64,000 bases of DNA from Branchiostoma floridae (lineage: Eukaryota > Chordata > Leptocardii > Amphioxiformes > Branchiostomatidae), in assembly GCF_000003815.2 (NCBI RefSeq), contig NC_049988.1, positions 10,113,788-10,177,787 of the forward strand, read 5' to 3'. Positions 15,101 through 23,055 of this stretch are shown in pieces (the first letter of the stretch is position 1; every line of letters starts with the position of its first letter). Under the pieces are notes generated by a model that was given only the letters and a program-made list of their open reading frames with translations, did not search any database and was not told where the DNA came from. Position numbers and translations under genes: made by a program.

Positions 15101-18100
15101 AGAATAGGTGAGTTTCGCTGTCAAAGACCCTGGCCAGACGACCGCTGTTGTCTCTACAGTCCTGCTCGGCGCCCGGGTAGTCAGTCGTGGTGTTGCCGAA
15201 CAGATAACAGTTGTCCCCGAAGGGCACATAGCCATCTAAACCTGGGCATGCTGCAAGTTGGGATATAAATGTCAGGCTGCAGCGAATTACTGCTATAATT
15301 TGTAACTATTTTCGACAATGCTACTGCATGAGAAATCTTTAAGAGGACAAACATTTATCGGAGTGAAATTTCCTCATTAGCACAACGTCATTATGACTTA
15401 CATAAAGAATCACCCTTCCTTCCTTCGTCATGTATAACAAGTTACAGCTTAGAGTAAGCTTTTAGAATAGAGTAGACATATTCTATACTGTTCTACACTA
15501 TTTGTGGGTTTTTCTCCTTTCCAGTTACCTGCAATTAGCCCTCGGGCATGAATTTGCAATAAAGTATCATTGTATGCCCAGACAATTACATGAATATCTG
15601 TGCCATCTATAGCAAATGCGTTTGTGACTGTTTGCTGGGATAATGATTTAAACCAGTACTGGTAAAAAAAGGCGTTCTTCACTTACGATTGGGTTCACAA
15701 TGCGTTCCGTTGCCGAGGAAGTCGTCCATACATGTACAGGTGAACCCCTCATATGTTTCCTGACATGTAGCGTTTTCAGAACAGTTGTGTGTGCCGTCCA
15801 AGCACTCCTCAGGGGCGACGTCGATGGCACTTTCTATGGAAAGAAATGGTAGGACAATATTTTTTTAACGAATTTGCTCAGTGCAAGGCCATTGACCACT
15901 TCTTGGCACTGAACTACGCTCACTGTGGCAGCATCTCTTCTCCCTAAGTCAGAATATATATACTGTCGTTGCATGTAATGTTGCATAATCGTGATGTGAG
16001 GGAACAAGGCTTCCAATAACCTCTGACGGCTTGTTGATGTCAAACTTGTCACACGTGCATAGAGTCACATGTCACAGTCACAATTGGGCCAGATACCTGA
16101 AGAGGACCGAGTAGTTCGGTCGAAAATTCGGGGGGTGGGGGTGGGGGGCTATTTTTGTTAAATGGAGAACACAGATTAACTATAACGTTACAGTTATTAT
16201 GTATTTGTAACTCATTGCATAACGATATGATGACATTTGTAGAGAAATACAGAGTACTGGTCGCTTACACATAAACTCCTACAAAAAAACTGCGAATATG
16301 ATAAAACCACTGACGAACCATTGTCTCCAACAAGAGTTCGATTGGCGTCGAGAGTTAAGTTCCCGAGTTCAGTCATGTTCATGACCATGTCTTTCAGCAT
16401 AGGCACGTCCGGTTCTGTGACATTGAACTCTACACCGACGACCACGCTTCCCTCTCTGCAATACACATGTGAAAATGTTTCAGACGTTGGATATAGGAGA
16501 ATTTTTTTTCACACAACCAGCAGGTACTTACACTGCTTACGTTTCGATATCTCTCAGACACCTTCGTCAGAACCTCTAACTGGAGTTCTGGCGATCTGGA
16601 TAAGAAAGTCACATTTGGGATTGTTTTCTCACCACAAAAGCTACATATAGCGGTGAGAAGCAGAACTCCAGTTAGAAGCTCTGACGAGGTGTCTGAGAGA
16701 CATCGAAACGTAAGCAATGTAGGTAGAGAACAGCTACTTGCAACTCTTGTCACGTTTCTTGAAATGTCTTTACAAAAAAAGCACACTCATTACAGAATTA
16801 CAAAAACATAGACGTTATATCTGGACCCACATACAGGCATCATATATGTGCCACCCGTATATATGCGGGCTCAGCACGTGTCACACAGCGTAGAAATACA
16901 TGGTTTTGCCGGGAATTGCTGGCATGCAGCTAGATATTGAACTTCTAGGAGGATTATTACTTTAACTAAAGTCGTTCTACCTGTGGAATTGCCATATAGG
17001 GAGCTATAATAGGCGATTGCCATGATGTAAGAATGAAAGAAGAAGAATGGATACTTACCGCACGTATACTATGTTGATGCTGACGAGTATGTTTGTAGCG
17101 CCTCGGGTGATAAAACTGAAGAGATTCCACAACTGTAAAATAATCATGGCGGTGTAACCTTTGTTAGAACTGATTATGCAGTCACTAAATGTGCATTTAT
17201 TTTATACTTAAAAGTATACCTCAACGATATATGGTGTTTGAACAGTGCTAAGAGGACAAAAGTCTGACTGTAGATATACTTGGGATACACTCAATTTCAA
17301 GGCCATTGGAACGTTTAGAGCAAAGAAAAGCTAAAACCTCTGTGAAAGACTGAGTAACGGAGGATATATGTATATAGCACCCGAAATATGGAAATAACAA
17401 AAGCTATAGCTATAGTATGACTGAGTTCGAACCACAATGCAACTTTCAGAGAGCTCAGTATTTACATTCAGAGCATATTTGTTCATTTACAACACATTAG
17501 CACCCAAACGTACTGACAGCTTACACGGGTACAGAGGTGAAATTGAAAGCCCTTTTATCACTTACCAATCGTAGGATGTACCGTAATAGAGCTGCCTCCC
17601 TGGCCGGATTTGTGTGTACATCAGCATACTCGGGGTTTATTATCACAATTGAGATGTAAACGAGAACCAATCCTGTAAAAATATCAAATGCACATGTTCC
17701 AAAAAATGCATTACATGTATTTTGTTGTATATAACGAACTTAACATGAACTAATTCAAGAAAAGCAACGGATGGTCTTAACTGTCGGTACCATAGCCATC
17801 AACGTATTACAGTCGTGGATGTACATGCATATATGTGCTGTATAACGTACAACACTCAGCAGTCTAGTGACAAATGTACGATGTATATGTATCTAGGGGG
17901 GTGTTAAAATGTCTATGGATGTATTTTATCATTTGATTAATATCGATATATAATACGAAGCTGGTGTGTTACGCCGAACGGTGGTTATACCGGCTATATA
18001 GATACAGATACAGATATTCATTGAAGCATAGTTCTACTGAATTAAAACAGATTAGTCACAACATTAAACTTACTGTTGCATTCACGGCCATCCCCATGAA

Positions 18101-19233
18101 AGTTTGGCCTACAAGTACAGTTGTGATTTCTCCCTGGCCGGTTGTCACAGTCAGCATTTGCGTGGCAAGTGTGGTTTCCCATCACACATTCGTTCTCTAC
18201 ACAACATCACAATTTTAGAGCAAGGTTAATGAAGACAACGTATTAAATTATAGAAGGATTCCACCTGGGAAAAGTTTAACCTATGAAGTACTCAATAAAT
18301 ACTTAAGCCATTGTAGAGCTGTAAATTACAAGGGAACATACCTTCACATGCTGTGCCGTTGAACTCATAGCCATGACTACACTCACAGGTGTATCTATTT
18401 GAATTTCCGCGTGGGACACAGTCTTCGTTCACGCTACAGTTGTGTTGGCCGCTGTCGCAAGGATGGGGAGTTGGTGTAGTTCCTCCTTCAGTGGTTGTTG
18501 AAACAGTCGTTGCAACCGTCGTTGTAGTGGTGGTAGTGGTTGGCGCGGTAGTGGTAACCATGGTTGTTACGGCAGAAGTTGTGATTGTCGGGGCGATAGT
18601 CGTGTCAATTGTAGTGATACCAACTGTTGTATTGGGGGCTGCAATTGTCAAGTTCATAAGTTAAATTTCCTTTTAATAGTGACCGTATTTTTCTATAATA
18701 CTTACGCTTTTAATTATGTACAGTGAAAAACGCTACACTGCTAGCCTCCATAGCAGGCTCTCTAGGGCCTTTTTTTCTCATAATACACTTTTGCTGCCGG
18801 CAGTCAGAAAAGGCCAGCAATCAGCGACCTAGTACAAAAAGAAATGGCCAGCAAAAGTGTATTATTATGAGCCAAAAAAGGCCCTAGAGAGCCTGCTATG
18901 GAGGCTACTACACTACAGTGTTGATGTAAAGCTGCTCTGTTTCGTTCTGTACTTTAGAACAAACACTATTCAAATTCCTGAATATTGTAGAATAAACTTA
19001 TTGCATCACCCATCAAGCTGGCCATGCATCGTATGACGCTTTTTTTCTAAAATGAAGTGTTACACAAATTCTGATCTATACAGGTCAATACAATAATACT
19101 AAATAGTGGAAGGCACTATTGAAGGGACACTTTTCTGTACCTGCAGTAGCCTCTACCGTCTGAGTGGGAGCCCGCAAGGTTGAAGCAGCAGGCGTTGTTG
19201 TCTGGGCCTCCGTGGGTGGACCAGTCGTTGCTT
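49..19233 (-). CDS. SEA / EGF / C-type lectin multidomain extracellular gene, 3' part (37 exons seen)
   Basis: The exons below join in one frame on the minus strand, nearly all through phase-1 junctions. Order in the protein: Thr/Pro-rich segment, Thr-rich segment plus EGF-a, EGF-b, SEA domain over three exons, EGF-c, CTLD-1 over two exons, Thr/Pro linker, CTLD-2 over two exons, then 27 EGF repeats. Such products are secreted or membrane-anchored; the SEA domain suggests a proteolytically nicked, glycosylated cell-surface protein, and the EGF array would form a calcium-stiffened rod. The ligand is unknown: neither CTLD shows an EPN or QPD sugar-binding motif. The N-terminal signal peptide was not found upstream of 19233, and the C-terminus (more EGF repeats, possibly a membrane segment) lies beyond the left edge. 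I do not recognise a named vertebrate orthologue. Two adjacent genes fused by my reading is the main alternative, but matching splice phases argue for one gene. Confidence 0.85.
355..471 (-). CDS. EGF repeat 26 exon
   Basis: 117-bp phase 1-1 exon with all six cysteines. The calcium-binding start reads DIGEC, so the second acidic residue is replaced by Gly and calcium affinity may be reduced. The exon carries an [10 protein letters not shown] core and ends FNCTG. Confidence 0.9.
941..1060 (-). CDS. EGF repeat 25 exon (type A)
   Basis: 120 bp, phase 1-1. Starts [17 protein letters not shown] and ends GFNCTG. One of six nearly identical type A repeats at 941-3624. Together with 1283 and 1907 it forms a three-exon block that is duplicated at 2529-3624. 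Confidence 0.93.
1283..1402 (-). CDS. EGF repeat 24 exon (type A)
   Basis: 120 bp, phase 1-1. DIDEC start with [12 protein letters not shown] and a CDIGYEGDG turn, where other type A repeats read CDFGYEGDG. Its block-duplication partner is the exon at 2890. Confidence 0.93.
1907..2026 (-). CDS. EGF repeat 23 exon (type A)
   Basis: 120 bp, phase 1-1. Type A sequence with SYACTC instead of SYTCTC. The flanking intron from about 1500 matches that from about 3110, making the exon at 3505 its duplicate. Confidence 0.93.
2529..2654 (-). CDS. EGF repeat 22 exon (type A, two-residue insertion)
   Basis: 126 bp, phase 1-1. Type A repeat with a 6-bp in-frame insertion: the loop between Cys5 and Cys6 reads [11 protein letters not shown] instead of CDFGYEGDG. 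It also has DGFYTC in place of DGSYTC. All cysteines and the reading frame are kept. Confidence 0.92.
2890..3009 (-). CDS. EGF repeat 21 exon (type A)
   Basis: 120 bp, phase 1-1, consensus type A repeat with [17 protein letters not shown] and a GFNCTG end. Duplicate of the 1283 exon. Confidence 0.93.
3505..3624 (-). CDS. EGF repeat 20 exon (type A)
   Basis: 120 bp, phase 1-1, type A repeat and first of the six in protein order. Duplicate of the 1907 exon. Confidence 0.93.
4037..4156 (-). CDS. EGF repeat 19 exon
   Basis: 120 bp, phase 1-1. [17 protein letters not shown] followed by [10 protein letters not shown]. It resembles repeat 27 more than its neighbours, so this type recurs on both sides of the type A cluster. 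Confidence 0.92.
4335..4451 (-). CDS. EGF repeat 18 exon
   Basis: 117 bp, phase 1-1. Starts DRNEC rather than D-I-D-E-C. Contains SPCDVYANC and [12 protein letters not shown]. It is close to repeat 8 at 9038. Confidence 0.9.
4667..4786 (-). CDS. EGF repeat 17 exon (type B)
   Basis: 120 bp, phase 1-1. Type B repeat: DINEC start, [10 protein letters not shown] core, VVGYDGDG turn. CHKNATC replaces the usual CHDNATC, and the end is FNCTG instead of INCTG. Confidence 0.92.
5033..5152 (-). CDS. EGF repeat 16 exon (type B)
   Basis: 120 bp, phase 1-1. Type B repeat with [25 protein letters not shown] and an INCTG end. Confidence 0.92.
5411..5530 (-). CDS. EGF repeat 15 exon (type B)
   Basis: 120 bp, phase 1-1. 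Consensus type B repeat. It differs from repeat 16 in the protein only at GYDGDG versus GYTGDG, indicating recent duplication. Confidence 0.92.
5982..6098 (-). CDS. EGF repeat 14 exon
   Basis: 117 bp, phase 1-1. [16 protein letters not shown] and an unusual CDVAFEGDG turn (Ala-Phe where most repeats have Gly-Tyr). All six cysteines are present. Confidence 0.92.
6448..6567 (-). CDS. EGF repeat 13 exon (type B variant)
   Basis: 120 bp, phase 1-1. [35 protein letters not shown] and a VNCTG end. Confidence 0.92.
6568..7033. other. Intron without recognised content
   Basis: 466-bp intron between EGF repeats 13 and 12. I see no coding potential or clear repeat in it. The introns at 7151-7547 and 7668-8142 are equally featureless to my reading. 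Confidence 0.6.
7034..7150 (-). CDS. EGF repeat 12 exon
   Basis: 117 bp, phase 1-1. [16 protein letters not shown] with [11 protein letters not shown] and an LNCTG end. Confidence 0.92.
7548..7667 (-). CDS. EGF repeat 11 exon (type B)
   Basis: 120 bp, phase 1-1. Type B core, but with a DIDEC instead of DINEC start. Ends INCTG. Confidence 0.92.
8143..8265 (-). CDS. EGF repeat 10 exon
   Basis: 123 bp, phase 1-1. [18 protein letters not shown], with one residue more between Cys1 and Cys2 than most repeats, and CEYGFDGDG. Confidence 0.92.
8351..8608 (+). mobile_element. TTAA-flanked foldback element, copy 1
   Basis: TTAA at 8351-8354 and 8605-8608 flank a non-coding segment with inverted ends built on GCACTCTCACTGCACTT and the motif CACTGCGGGGTTCG, answered by CGAACCCCGCAGTG. 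A related copy lies in opposite orientation at 22268-22519. TTAA target sites are typical of piggyBac-like and some other DNA transposons; class assignment is inference. Confidence 0.75.
8760..8876 (-). CDS. EGF repeat 9 exon (type C)
   Basis: 117 bp, phase 1-1. [16 protein letters not shown] and [11 protein letters not shown]. Nearly identical to repeat 5 at 10543. Confidence 0.92.
9038..9154 (-). CDS. EGF repeat 8 exon
   Basis: 117 bp, phase 1-1. [16 protein letters not shown] with [11 protein letters not shown] and an FNCTG end. The introns on either side share a duplicated segment (about 8620-8690 versus 8927-8995). Confidence 0.92.
9418..9537 (-). CDS. EGF repeat 7 exon (type B)
   Basis: 120 bp, phase 1-1. 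[17 protein letters not shown] with the type [11 protein letters not shown] core. Confidence 0.92.
10013..10129 (-). CDS. EGF repeat 6 exon
   Basis: 117 bp, phase 1-1. Acidic start DEDEC, then [20 protein letters not shown] and an SNCTG end. Confidence 0.92.
10256..10454 (+). repeat. Dispersed repeat, copy 1
   Basis: About 200 bp in an intron, starting with a TTTATTTATT-like run and containing GACGGCTGACCCACAAAGA and GAGGAGCAGATGGAAGGTGC. A highly similar copy in the same orientation is at 52774-52986 in the ankyrin gene. No coding capacity seen; probably part of a retroposon. Confidence 0.75.
10543..10659 (-). CDS. EGF repeat 5 exon (type C)
   Basis: 117 bp, phase 1-1. [27 protein letters not shown] and an FNCTG end. 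Confidence 0.92.
11054..11170 (-). CDS. EGF repeat 4 exon
   Basis: 117 bp, phase 1-1. [16 protein letters not shown], one Thr shorter than type B, with [11 protein letters not shown] and an LNCTG end. Confidence 0.92.
11410..11526 (-). CDS. EGF repeat 3 exon
   Basis: 117 bp, phase 1-1. [16 protein letters not shown] with [10 protein letters not shown]. The acceptor is CACAG directly before ATGAAG in minus-strand sense. Confidence 0.91.
11575..11765. repeat. Possible foldback-element remnant
   Basis: Contains ACGACGTTTCGGTGACC followed by GTCACCTTCCTCAGTG, a motif pattern like the paired arms of the inverted repeat at 16527-16722, and a short TATATATATA run. Boundaries are uncertain. Confidence 0.4.
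11874..11990 (-). CDS. EGF repeat 2 exon
   Basis: 117 bp, phase 1-1. The acceptor ACAG gives an EIDEC start. Contains [10 protein letters not shown] and [11 protein letters not shown], ending FNCTG. Confidence 0.91.
12115..12234 (-). CDS. EGF repeat 1 exon (non-calcium-type start)
   Basis: First EGF of the array, directly after CTLD-2. It starts IFDPC, lacking D-x-D/N-E before Cys1, so calcium binding at its N-edge is unlikely. It has a longer third loop (NIDELNYSC). Six cysteines and the LNCTG end are kept. Confidence 0.9.
12373..12567 (-). CDS. C-type lectin domain 2, second exon
   Basis: C-terminal half of CTLD-2, 195 bp, phase 1-1. It joins the 12697 exon as WIG-LED. The distal part has [16 protein letters not shown] and HRFICEY with the conserved last three cysteines. 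The long-loop EPN/QPD motif is absent (the segment reads [11 protein letters not shown]). WTD resembles the WND motif, so residual calcium binding is possible but canonical sugar binding is not predicted. Confidence 0.92.
12697..12897 (-). CDS. C-type lectin domain 2, first exon
   Basis: N-terminal half of CTLD-2, 201 bp. It opens [10 protein letters not shown] and SCYLF (the extra cysteine pair of long-form CTLDs), then AENLC and ends SFWIG at the donor, matching the conserved WIGL core. Confidence 0.93.
13099..13188 (-). CDS. Thr/Pro-rich linker exon between the CTLDs
   Basis: 90 bp, phase 1-1. Encodes a Thr, Pro, Ala and Val-rich mucin-like stretch ([17 protein letters not shown] and onward), a likely O-glycosylated spacer. 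Acceptor TTGCAG and donor GTGAG flank it, and its phases fit both neighbours exactly. Confidence 0.85.
13323..13343. repeat. TTTC microsatellite
   Basis: Short run of TTTC units in the CTLD intron. Confidence 0.7.
13480..14200. repeat. Tandem repeat of about 162 bp, four to five units
   Basis: Units marked by TACGGTACAACAAA start near 13611, 13773, 13925 and 14087 (spacings 162, 152, 162), with a degenerate partial unit on the left. One unit carries a short deletion. A minus-strand frame stays open across part of the array but shows no protein family resemblance and lies in the intron between the linker exon and CTLD-1. Confidence 0.85.
14545..14745 (-). CDS. C-type lectin domain 1, second exon
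   Basis: 201 bp, phase 1-1. Contains [38 protein letters not shown] and YRYICEYG. Neither EPN/QPD nor WND is present (WDW-VPQ instead), so a protein or non-canonical ligand is more likely than calcium-dependent sugar binding. Confidence 0.92.
15050..15250 (-). CDS. C-type lectin domain 1, first exon
   Basis: 201 bp, the same length and phases as the first exon of CTLD-2, showing origin by domain duplication. Encodes [22 protein letters not shown] and YWIG at the donor. Confidence 0.93.
15687..15833 (-). CDS. EGF-c domain exon between SEA and CTLD-1
   Basis: 147 bp, phase 1-1. Encodes [27 protein letters not shown] and GNGTHCEPN. Six cysteines in EGF spacing. Confidence 0.9.
16319..16455 (-). 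CDS. SEA domain, third exon
   Basis: 137 bp, enters in phase 2 and leaves in phase 1. It starts [18 protein letters not shown] is the typical SEA autoproteolysis sequence, where cleavage occurs between Gly and Ser. It continues with [19 protein letters not shown] and several N-glycosylation sequons. The three SEA exons total 318 bp (106 residues), normal for the family. Confidence 0.9.
16527..16722. mobile_element. Foldback element (inverted repeat with short spacer)
   Basis: Left arm (about 16527-16590) contains GCTTACGTTTCGAT and CTCTCAGACACCTTCGTCAG. The right arm (about 16661-16722) is its imperfect reverse complement, ending CATCGAAACGTAAGCAATG. Non-coding, MITE-like, inside the intron before SEA exon 3. 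Confidence 0.7.
17059..17132 (-). CDS. SEA domain, middle exon
   Basis: 74 bp, phase 0 in and phase 2 out. Encodes [18 protein letters not shown] followed by INIVYV. Hydrophobic beta-strand pattern preceding the GSVVV strand. Confidence 0.87.
17566..17672 (-). CDS. SEA domain, first exon
   Basis: 107 bp, phase 1 in and phase 0 out. Encodes [19 protein letters not shown], then [15 protein letters not shown], the usual first strand and first helix of SEA domains. Confidence 0.87.
18074..18196 (-). CDS. EGF-b domain exon
   Basis: 123 bp, phase 1-1. [33 protein letters not shown]. Six cysteines. It directly precedes the SEA domain. Confidence 0.9.
18342..18638 (-). CDS. Thr-rich mucin-like segment plus EGF-a exon
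   Basis: 297 bp, phase 1-1. The first 60 or so residues are Thr-dominated (for example [18 protein letters not shown]), a probable O-glycosylated stalk. They are followed by an EGF domain with [19 protein letters not shown] and FNGTACE. Confidence 0.9.
18742..18907. mobile_element. 166-bp foldback element with TAGCCTCC ends
   Basis: Starts TAGCCTCC and ends GGAGGCTA, with inverted arms of about 55 bp. Flanked by CTACACTGC (18733-18741) and CTACACTAC (18908-18916), a 9-bp target duplication with one mismatch. The same termini and 9-bp duplication occur in the 1.2-kb element at 55897-57096. Confidence 0.85.
19141..19233 (-). CDS. Thr/Pro-rich exon, most 5' exon found
   Basis: 93 bp, phase 1-1. 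Encodes [18 protein letters not shown], then [11 protein letters not shown]. Joined by phase to the Thr-rich exon. No further upstream exon could be identified, so the N-terminus is missing or lies in unrecognised exons to the right. Confidence 0.75.
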
Positions 19234-21365
19234 CTATACAAATCATGAAATTATGTAGAGAAATGTCATTGCATTAAGTCAAATTAAAACTCTGTACACT
19301 TACGTGGTCGCAAAAGGGACTATTAAACATTGTCCCTCCTTTAACATTCGTAGTGTATATGTATTTTCTTCGATGCAGTACCATCACATTTACCATTTGA
19401 TACATTTGAAATCTTATGACACCCTGTTATTTTTCCTACAACACCTTGATATCGTGCAAACTGATACTACATTGTGCCTACTTATCCTATACTATACTAA
19501 AGAATCAAATTGCATTCCGCTACCCATTGAGACGCAAATTCATAGCAAATACATAATTCTATTACAGCGTTGAAAACTAGCATTTGACTACTATCAACCA
19601 CTATATGTGAAAAACAAAGCACCCAAATATAATAATAAAACAGACAGTACCATTCAGGACAGACCACGGGACCGCCGTACCAGTACCTACAGCTCAAATG
19701 CGCAACTCTAGGGCAAATTATTCACCACCTATTTAGCCATTTTCTCTAGCCTATTTAATCTGATAGAGACGACTGCCGAACATCATTTCAGTTGGTTCGC
19801 CCTCTATCTACGAGCCCGTACACAATAGCAGACTATTACTTCTATGCCTAAGGTCTTGCACAGCGATTGTCTATTTCAGCTAAGCCACAAGCGCTGGAAT
19901 GCGGAAATTCTGCAAGCGCAACAGGGTATATGTATACAATGCAGAAGCGTTGTTTTGTTTTTTAGGAAAAGAAAAGAAAATGTGATGTGACAGATGCGTT
20001 GTGTGTAGATGAATCTTGAAGATATGAACAATAAGTCTTCATAGCATTTGCTTCTTGCAGTGGAAGACATCATCTGAAACCACACATCATGTAAAACATA
20101 TACTATTATCTATAATATTTTACAGTTCTGTGTAGGATACATTAGCCAGGTTGTATGGTTGTTAATAGATTGTTGCAATAAATTTTACCATGTACGGTTG
20201 TCAAGCAAAGTTCTTTCATTCACTCAATATGAAATGTTGCAAAACATTAACAAAACACAAAGTTATGAAAAGGCCGTACTTTGATACAAGTCAAAGGTAA
20301 ATACCCAAGCATGACACATAGAATGGACATATCGATAAAACGAAACATATCATTCGTACGTTAAATAGACACCATTCTACATAATGATACAAAAGACTGC
20401 TACACTGACATAAAAAAATTAAGTAAATGCATGAAAATGAATCACTGTTATCAAGCCCCACAGAAAATGGTTAACGTGAAAATGGTATTGACGTGAAAAT
20501 GTTTGAGATTGTAGATATTTTTAGTTGATGTATGGAAAATGTACAAGTGTCACTGAAGATGTGTCACAAAAATGGCATGGGTTTTATCATGTAAATAGAC
20601 AATATCACATCAAAATGCACATCACAACATAAAACAACTGACATGTCAAAGAGGCTTTACAAATGTATATACATACCATATACATATGGGAATAAAGTAT
20701 CTATCATGAATTGTTATTAATGGCATTGGTAAAACGAAGCATGAATCATGAAGATTAGATACATTATCAACAACAACTATGTGGTTTATTCTAATCACCA
20801 AAGTCCTGTAAATGAGAACATTGAAATGGCGGTGAAATTGCACAGATAAATATGTAGACAGAAAGATATCACTCTAGGCATTTTAGGATGTACTAACAAT
20901 GATACAAACAAACGACACAATGCCTCAAACCGACACAATGCAATATTATTTGGTACTTTCATTTCTATAATTTCTGTAATACTTCAGCATCTGCATTGTA
21001 CTCACGATGCCTTAGTTGTTGACGTTCGAACAATGTTCATTCTCTAATGCACCTGCAGGGGAAAACGGTGAATACATTAAGTACTGGGTTAGTCCCTATG
21101 AAGTTAAAACTTGACGCCAAATTCGATTATATGTGTGTTCAAGGGAAATGATTGTAGAACAGATGAACACACATCAACAATAGCTGACATGCGTTCGAAC
21201 TTCATGCCTTTAATTTAATTCAAACTTTGACTATGTAAATGTGTATAAGCACGCAATACTTTTTTAATCCTACACAATGTGTTTTTAATAAATAGTGCTT
21301 AAAGCACAACAACTTACGTACTATACTTTTGGAGTTTCTATGTTGTTGCCGTCAGAGTAAACCAC

Positions 21366-21975
21366 ACAACGTTTAAAACTACTAAGCTGTAATGATCACT
21401 GCATTTCATTTGACTAAAAGACGCCAAATTAACTAACTAAAGTACTCACTACGTTTAAAACTACTAAGCTGTAACGATCCCTGAATTTCATTGGACGAAG
21501 AGACGCCAAGCTAATTAGAATACTCACTACGTTAAAACTACTAAGCTGTAACAATCCCTGCATTTCATTTGACGAAGAGACGCCAAACTAAAGTACTCAC
21601 AACGTTTAAATCTACTAACCTGTAACAGTCCCTGTATTTCATTTGACGAAAAGACGCCAACTAACTAAAGTACTCACTACGTTTAAAACTACTAAGCTGT
21701 AAGGCTCCCTGTATTTCATTTGACGAAAAGACACCAAACTAACTAAACTACTCACTACGTTTAAAACTACTAAGCTGTAACCATCCCTGTATTTCATTTG
21801 ACGAAAAGACACCAAACTAACTAAACTACTCACTACGTTTAAAACTACTAAGCTGTAACCATCCCTGTATTTCATTTGACGAAAAGACACCAAACTAACT
21901 TGAGTACTCACTGCGTTTAAAACTACTAACCTGTTAAAGTCCCTGTATTTCATTTGACGATAAGACGGCAAACTA
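21366..21975. repeat. 78-bp tandem repeat, about eight units
   Basis: Units recognisable by GTTTAAAACTACTAAGCTGT start near 21371, 21453, 21531, 21604, 21681, 21759, 21837 and 21915. Spacing is 73-82 bp, converging on 78 in the last units, which suggests the right half is youngest. Because 78 is divisible by three, a 110-codon minus-strand frame stays open (21639-21971). I regard it as a by-product. Confidence 0.9.
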
Positions 21976-22267
21976 ATTAACCAAATACGTCCCTACACAT
22001 ACAAACATTTCGATGCACGACTATTATTAATCTTTTGTGAATCCTAATTTTGTTTCTGTCAACGTGAAACGACTCAACAGCATTCCGACGACTATTGTTA
22101 GAGTACGCGCTATGACACACCTATAACACAAGTAAGCAACACCTCTAATTATCAACAACAAAAGCATCTCCGTCAATAGCCCCTGGGTCCCCCCGACATG
22201 TTGTCAACACTTATAGGTCATGGACGTAGGAACCTTAGGTGTGGTGTTAGGAACAGTGTGATAACTG

Positions 22268-22519
22268 AAGGTGCACTCTCACTGCACTTACGTCACGCTT
22301 GTGTCACTGCGGGGTTCGAAAGATACTCAACGAAATTCAGAGATAAAGAACGAATTTTTTGTTCTTTTTGTGTATCTTGTCGTCTTCTAAGTCATACTTT
22401 TACGTATTACGCAATATCTAAATCATTATAAAAAATCGGAGAAAATAGCAAAACAGTGACGCAGTGAACGAACCCCGCAGTGACACAAGCTTGACACAGG
22501 TGCGGTGGGAGCGCACCTT
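22268..22519 (-). mobile_element. TTAA-type foldback element, copy 2
   Basis: Inverse-oriented relative of 8351-8608. It begins AAGGTGCACTCTCACTGCACTT and ends GAGCGCACCTT, with TTAA retained at the right edge only. Internal DNA aligns with the reverse complement of copy 1 (GATATTGCGTAATAC, TTCGTTCTTTATCTCTGAA). Confidence 0.75.
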
Positions 22520-22997
22520 AAGGGACATGCGTATGTGGGGAAGAGCTGCTGTTAGAAAACAACAATACCGAATACCGTCATGAAATTGCTATGATATTAT
22601 CTTCTAAGATCTGATTATAGCTTTGACGTGCGTATTGCCAGGGTGTATGGTACATGCTGGCACAAGTAATAACATAATGAGGCGTACTTTTCGATGTTAT
22701 CACTAAAGTAAAGAGTGACTTATAGGTCAGAGATATTATGTATTCTATGATAACAACCCATACAAGTGCAAAATCACAATTGAGCAACCCTGGCTGTGAG
22801 TGCTAAACAGCCAATCCAATAAATAAATGGATTGATATTGGTTGTGAATAAATAGCCTTATTATCCAGTAACCAAGTTTACTGCCTGATGAAATTATGCA
22901 CGAATTATATATTCTAACACACATTCTATTCCGAACACACGGATTTAAACCGTTTACATGGGAACGTTATAATGACATAGATTTAAGGTTATTTTTC

Positions 22998-23055
22998 TAG
23001 GTTGGGTTTAAGCAAGGAGGTTAAAGATCACTCTTTTTTTAACCTCATTGGTTTA
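22998..23055. repeat. Small hairpin repeat (CAAGGAGGTTAAA type)
   Basis: GCAAGGAGGTTAAAGATC followed by TTTTTTTAACCTCATTGG forms an imperfect short hairpin. Similar hairpins occur near 25355-25390 and 59557-59600. Confidence 0.6.

Noticed and set aside
18389-18664. Val-rich 91-codon plus-strand open frame
   Set aside because: Antisense of the Thr-rich mucin exon (ACN codons read as GTN).
21366-21975. CRISPR-like array
   Set aside because: Units are contiguous tandem repeats without unique spacers, in a eukaryotic genome.
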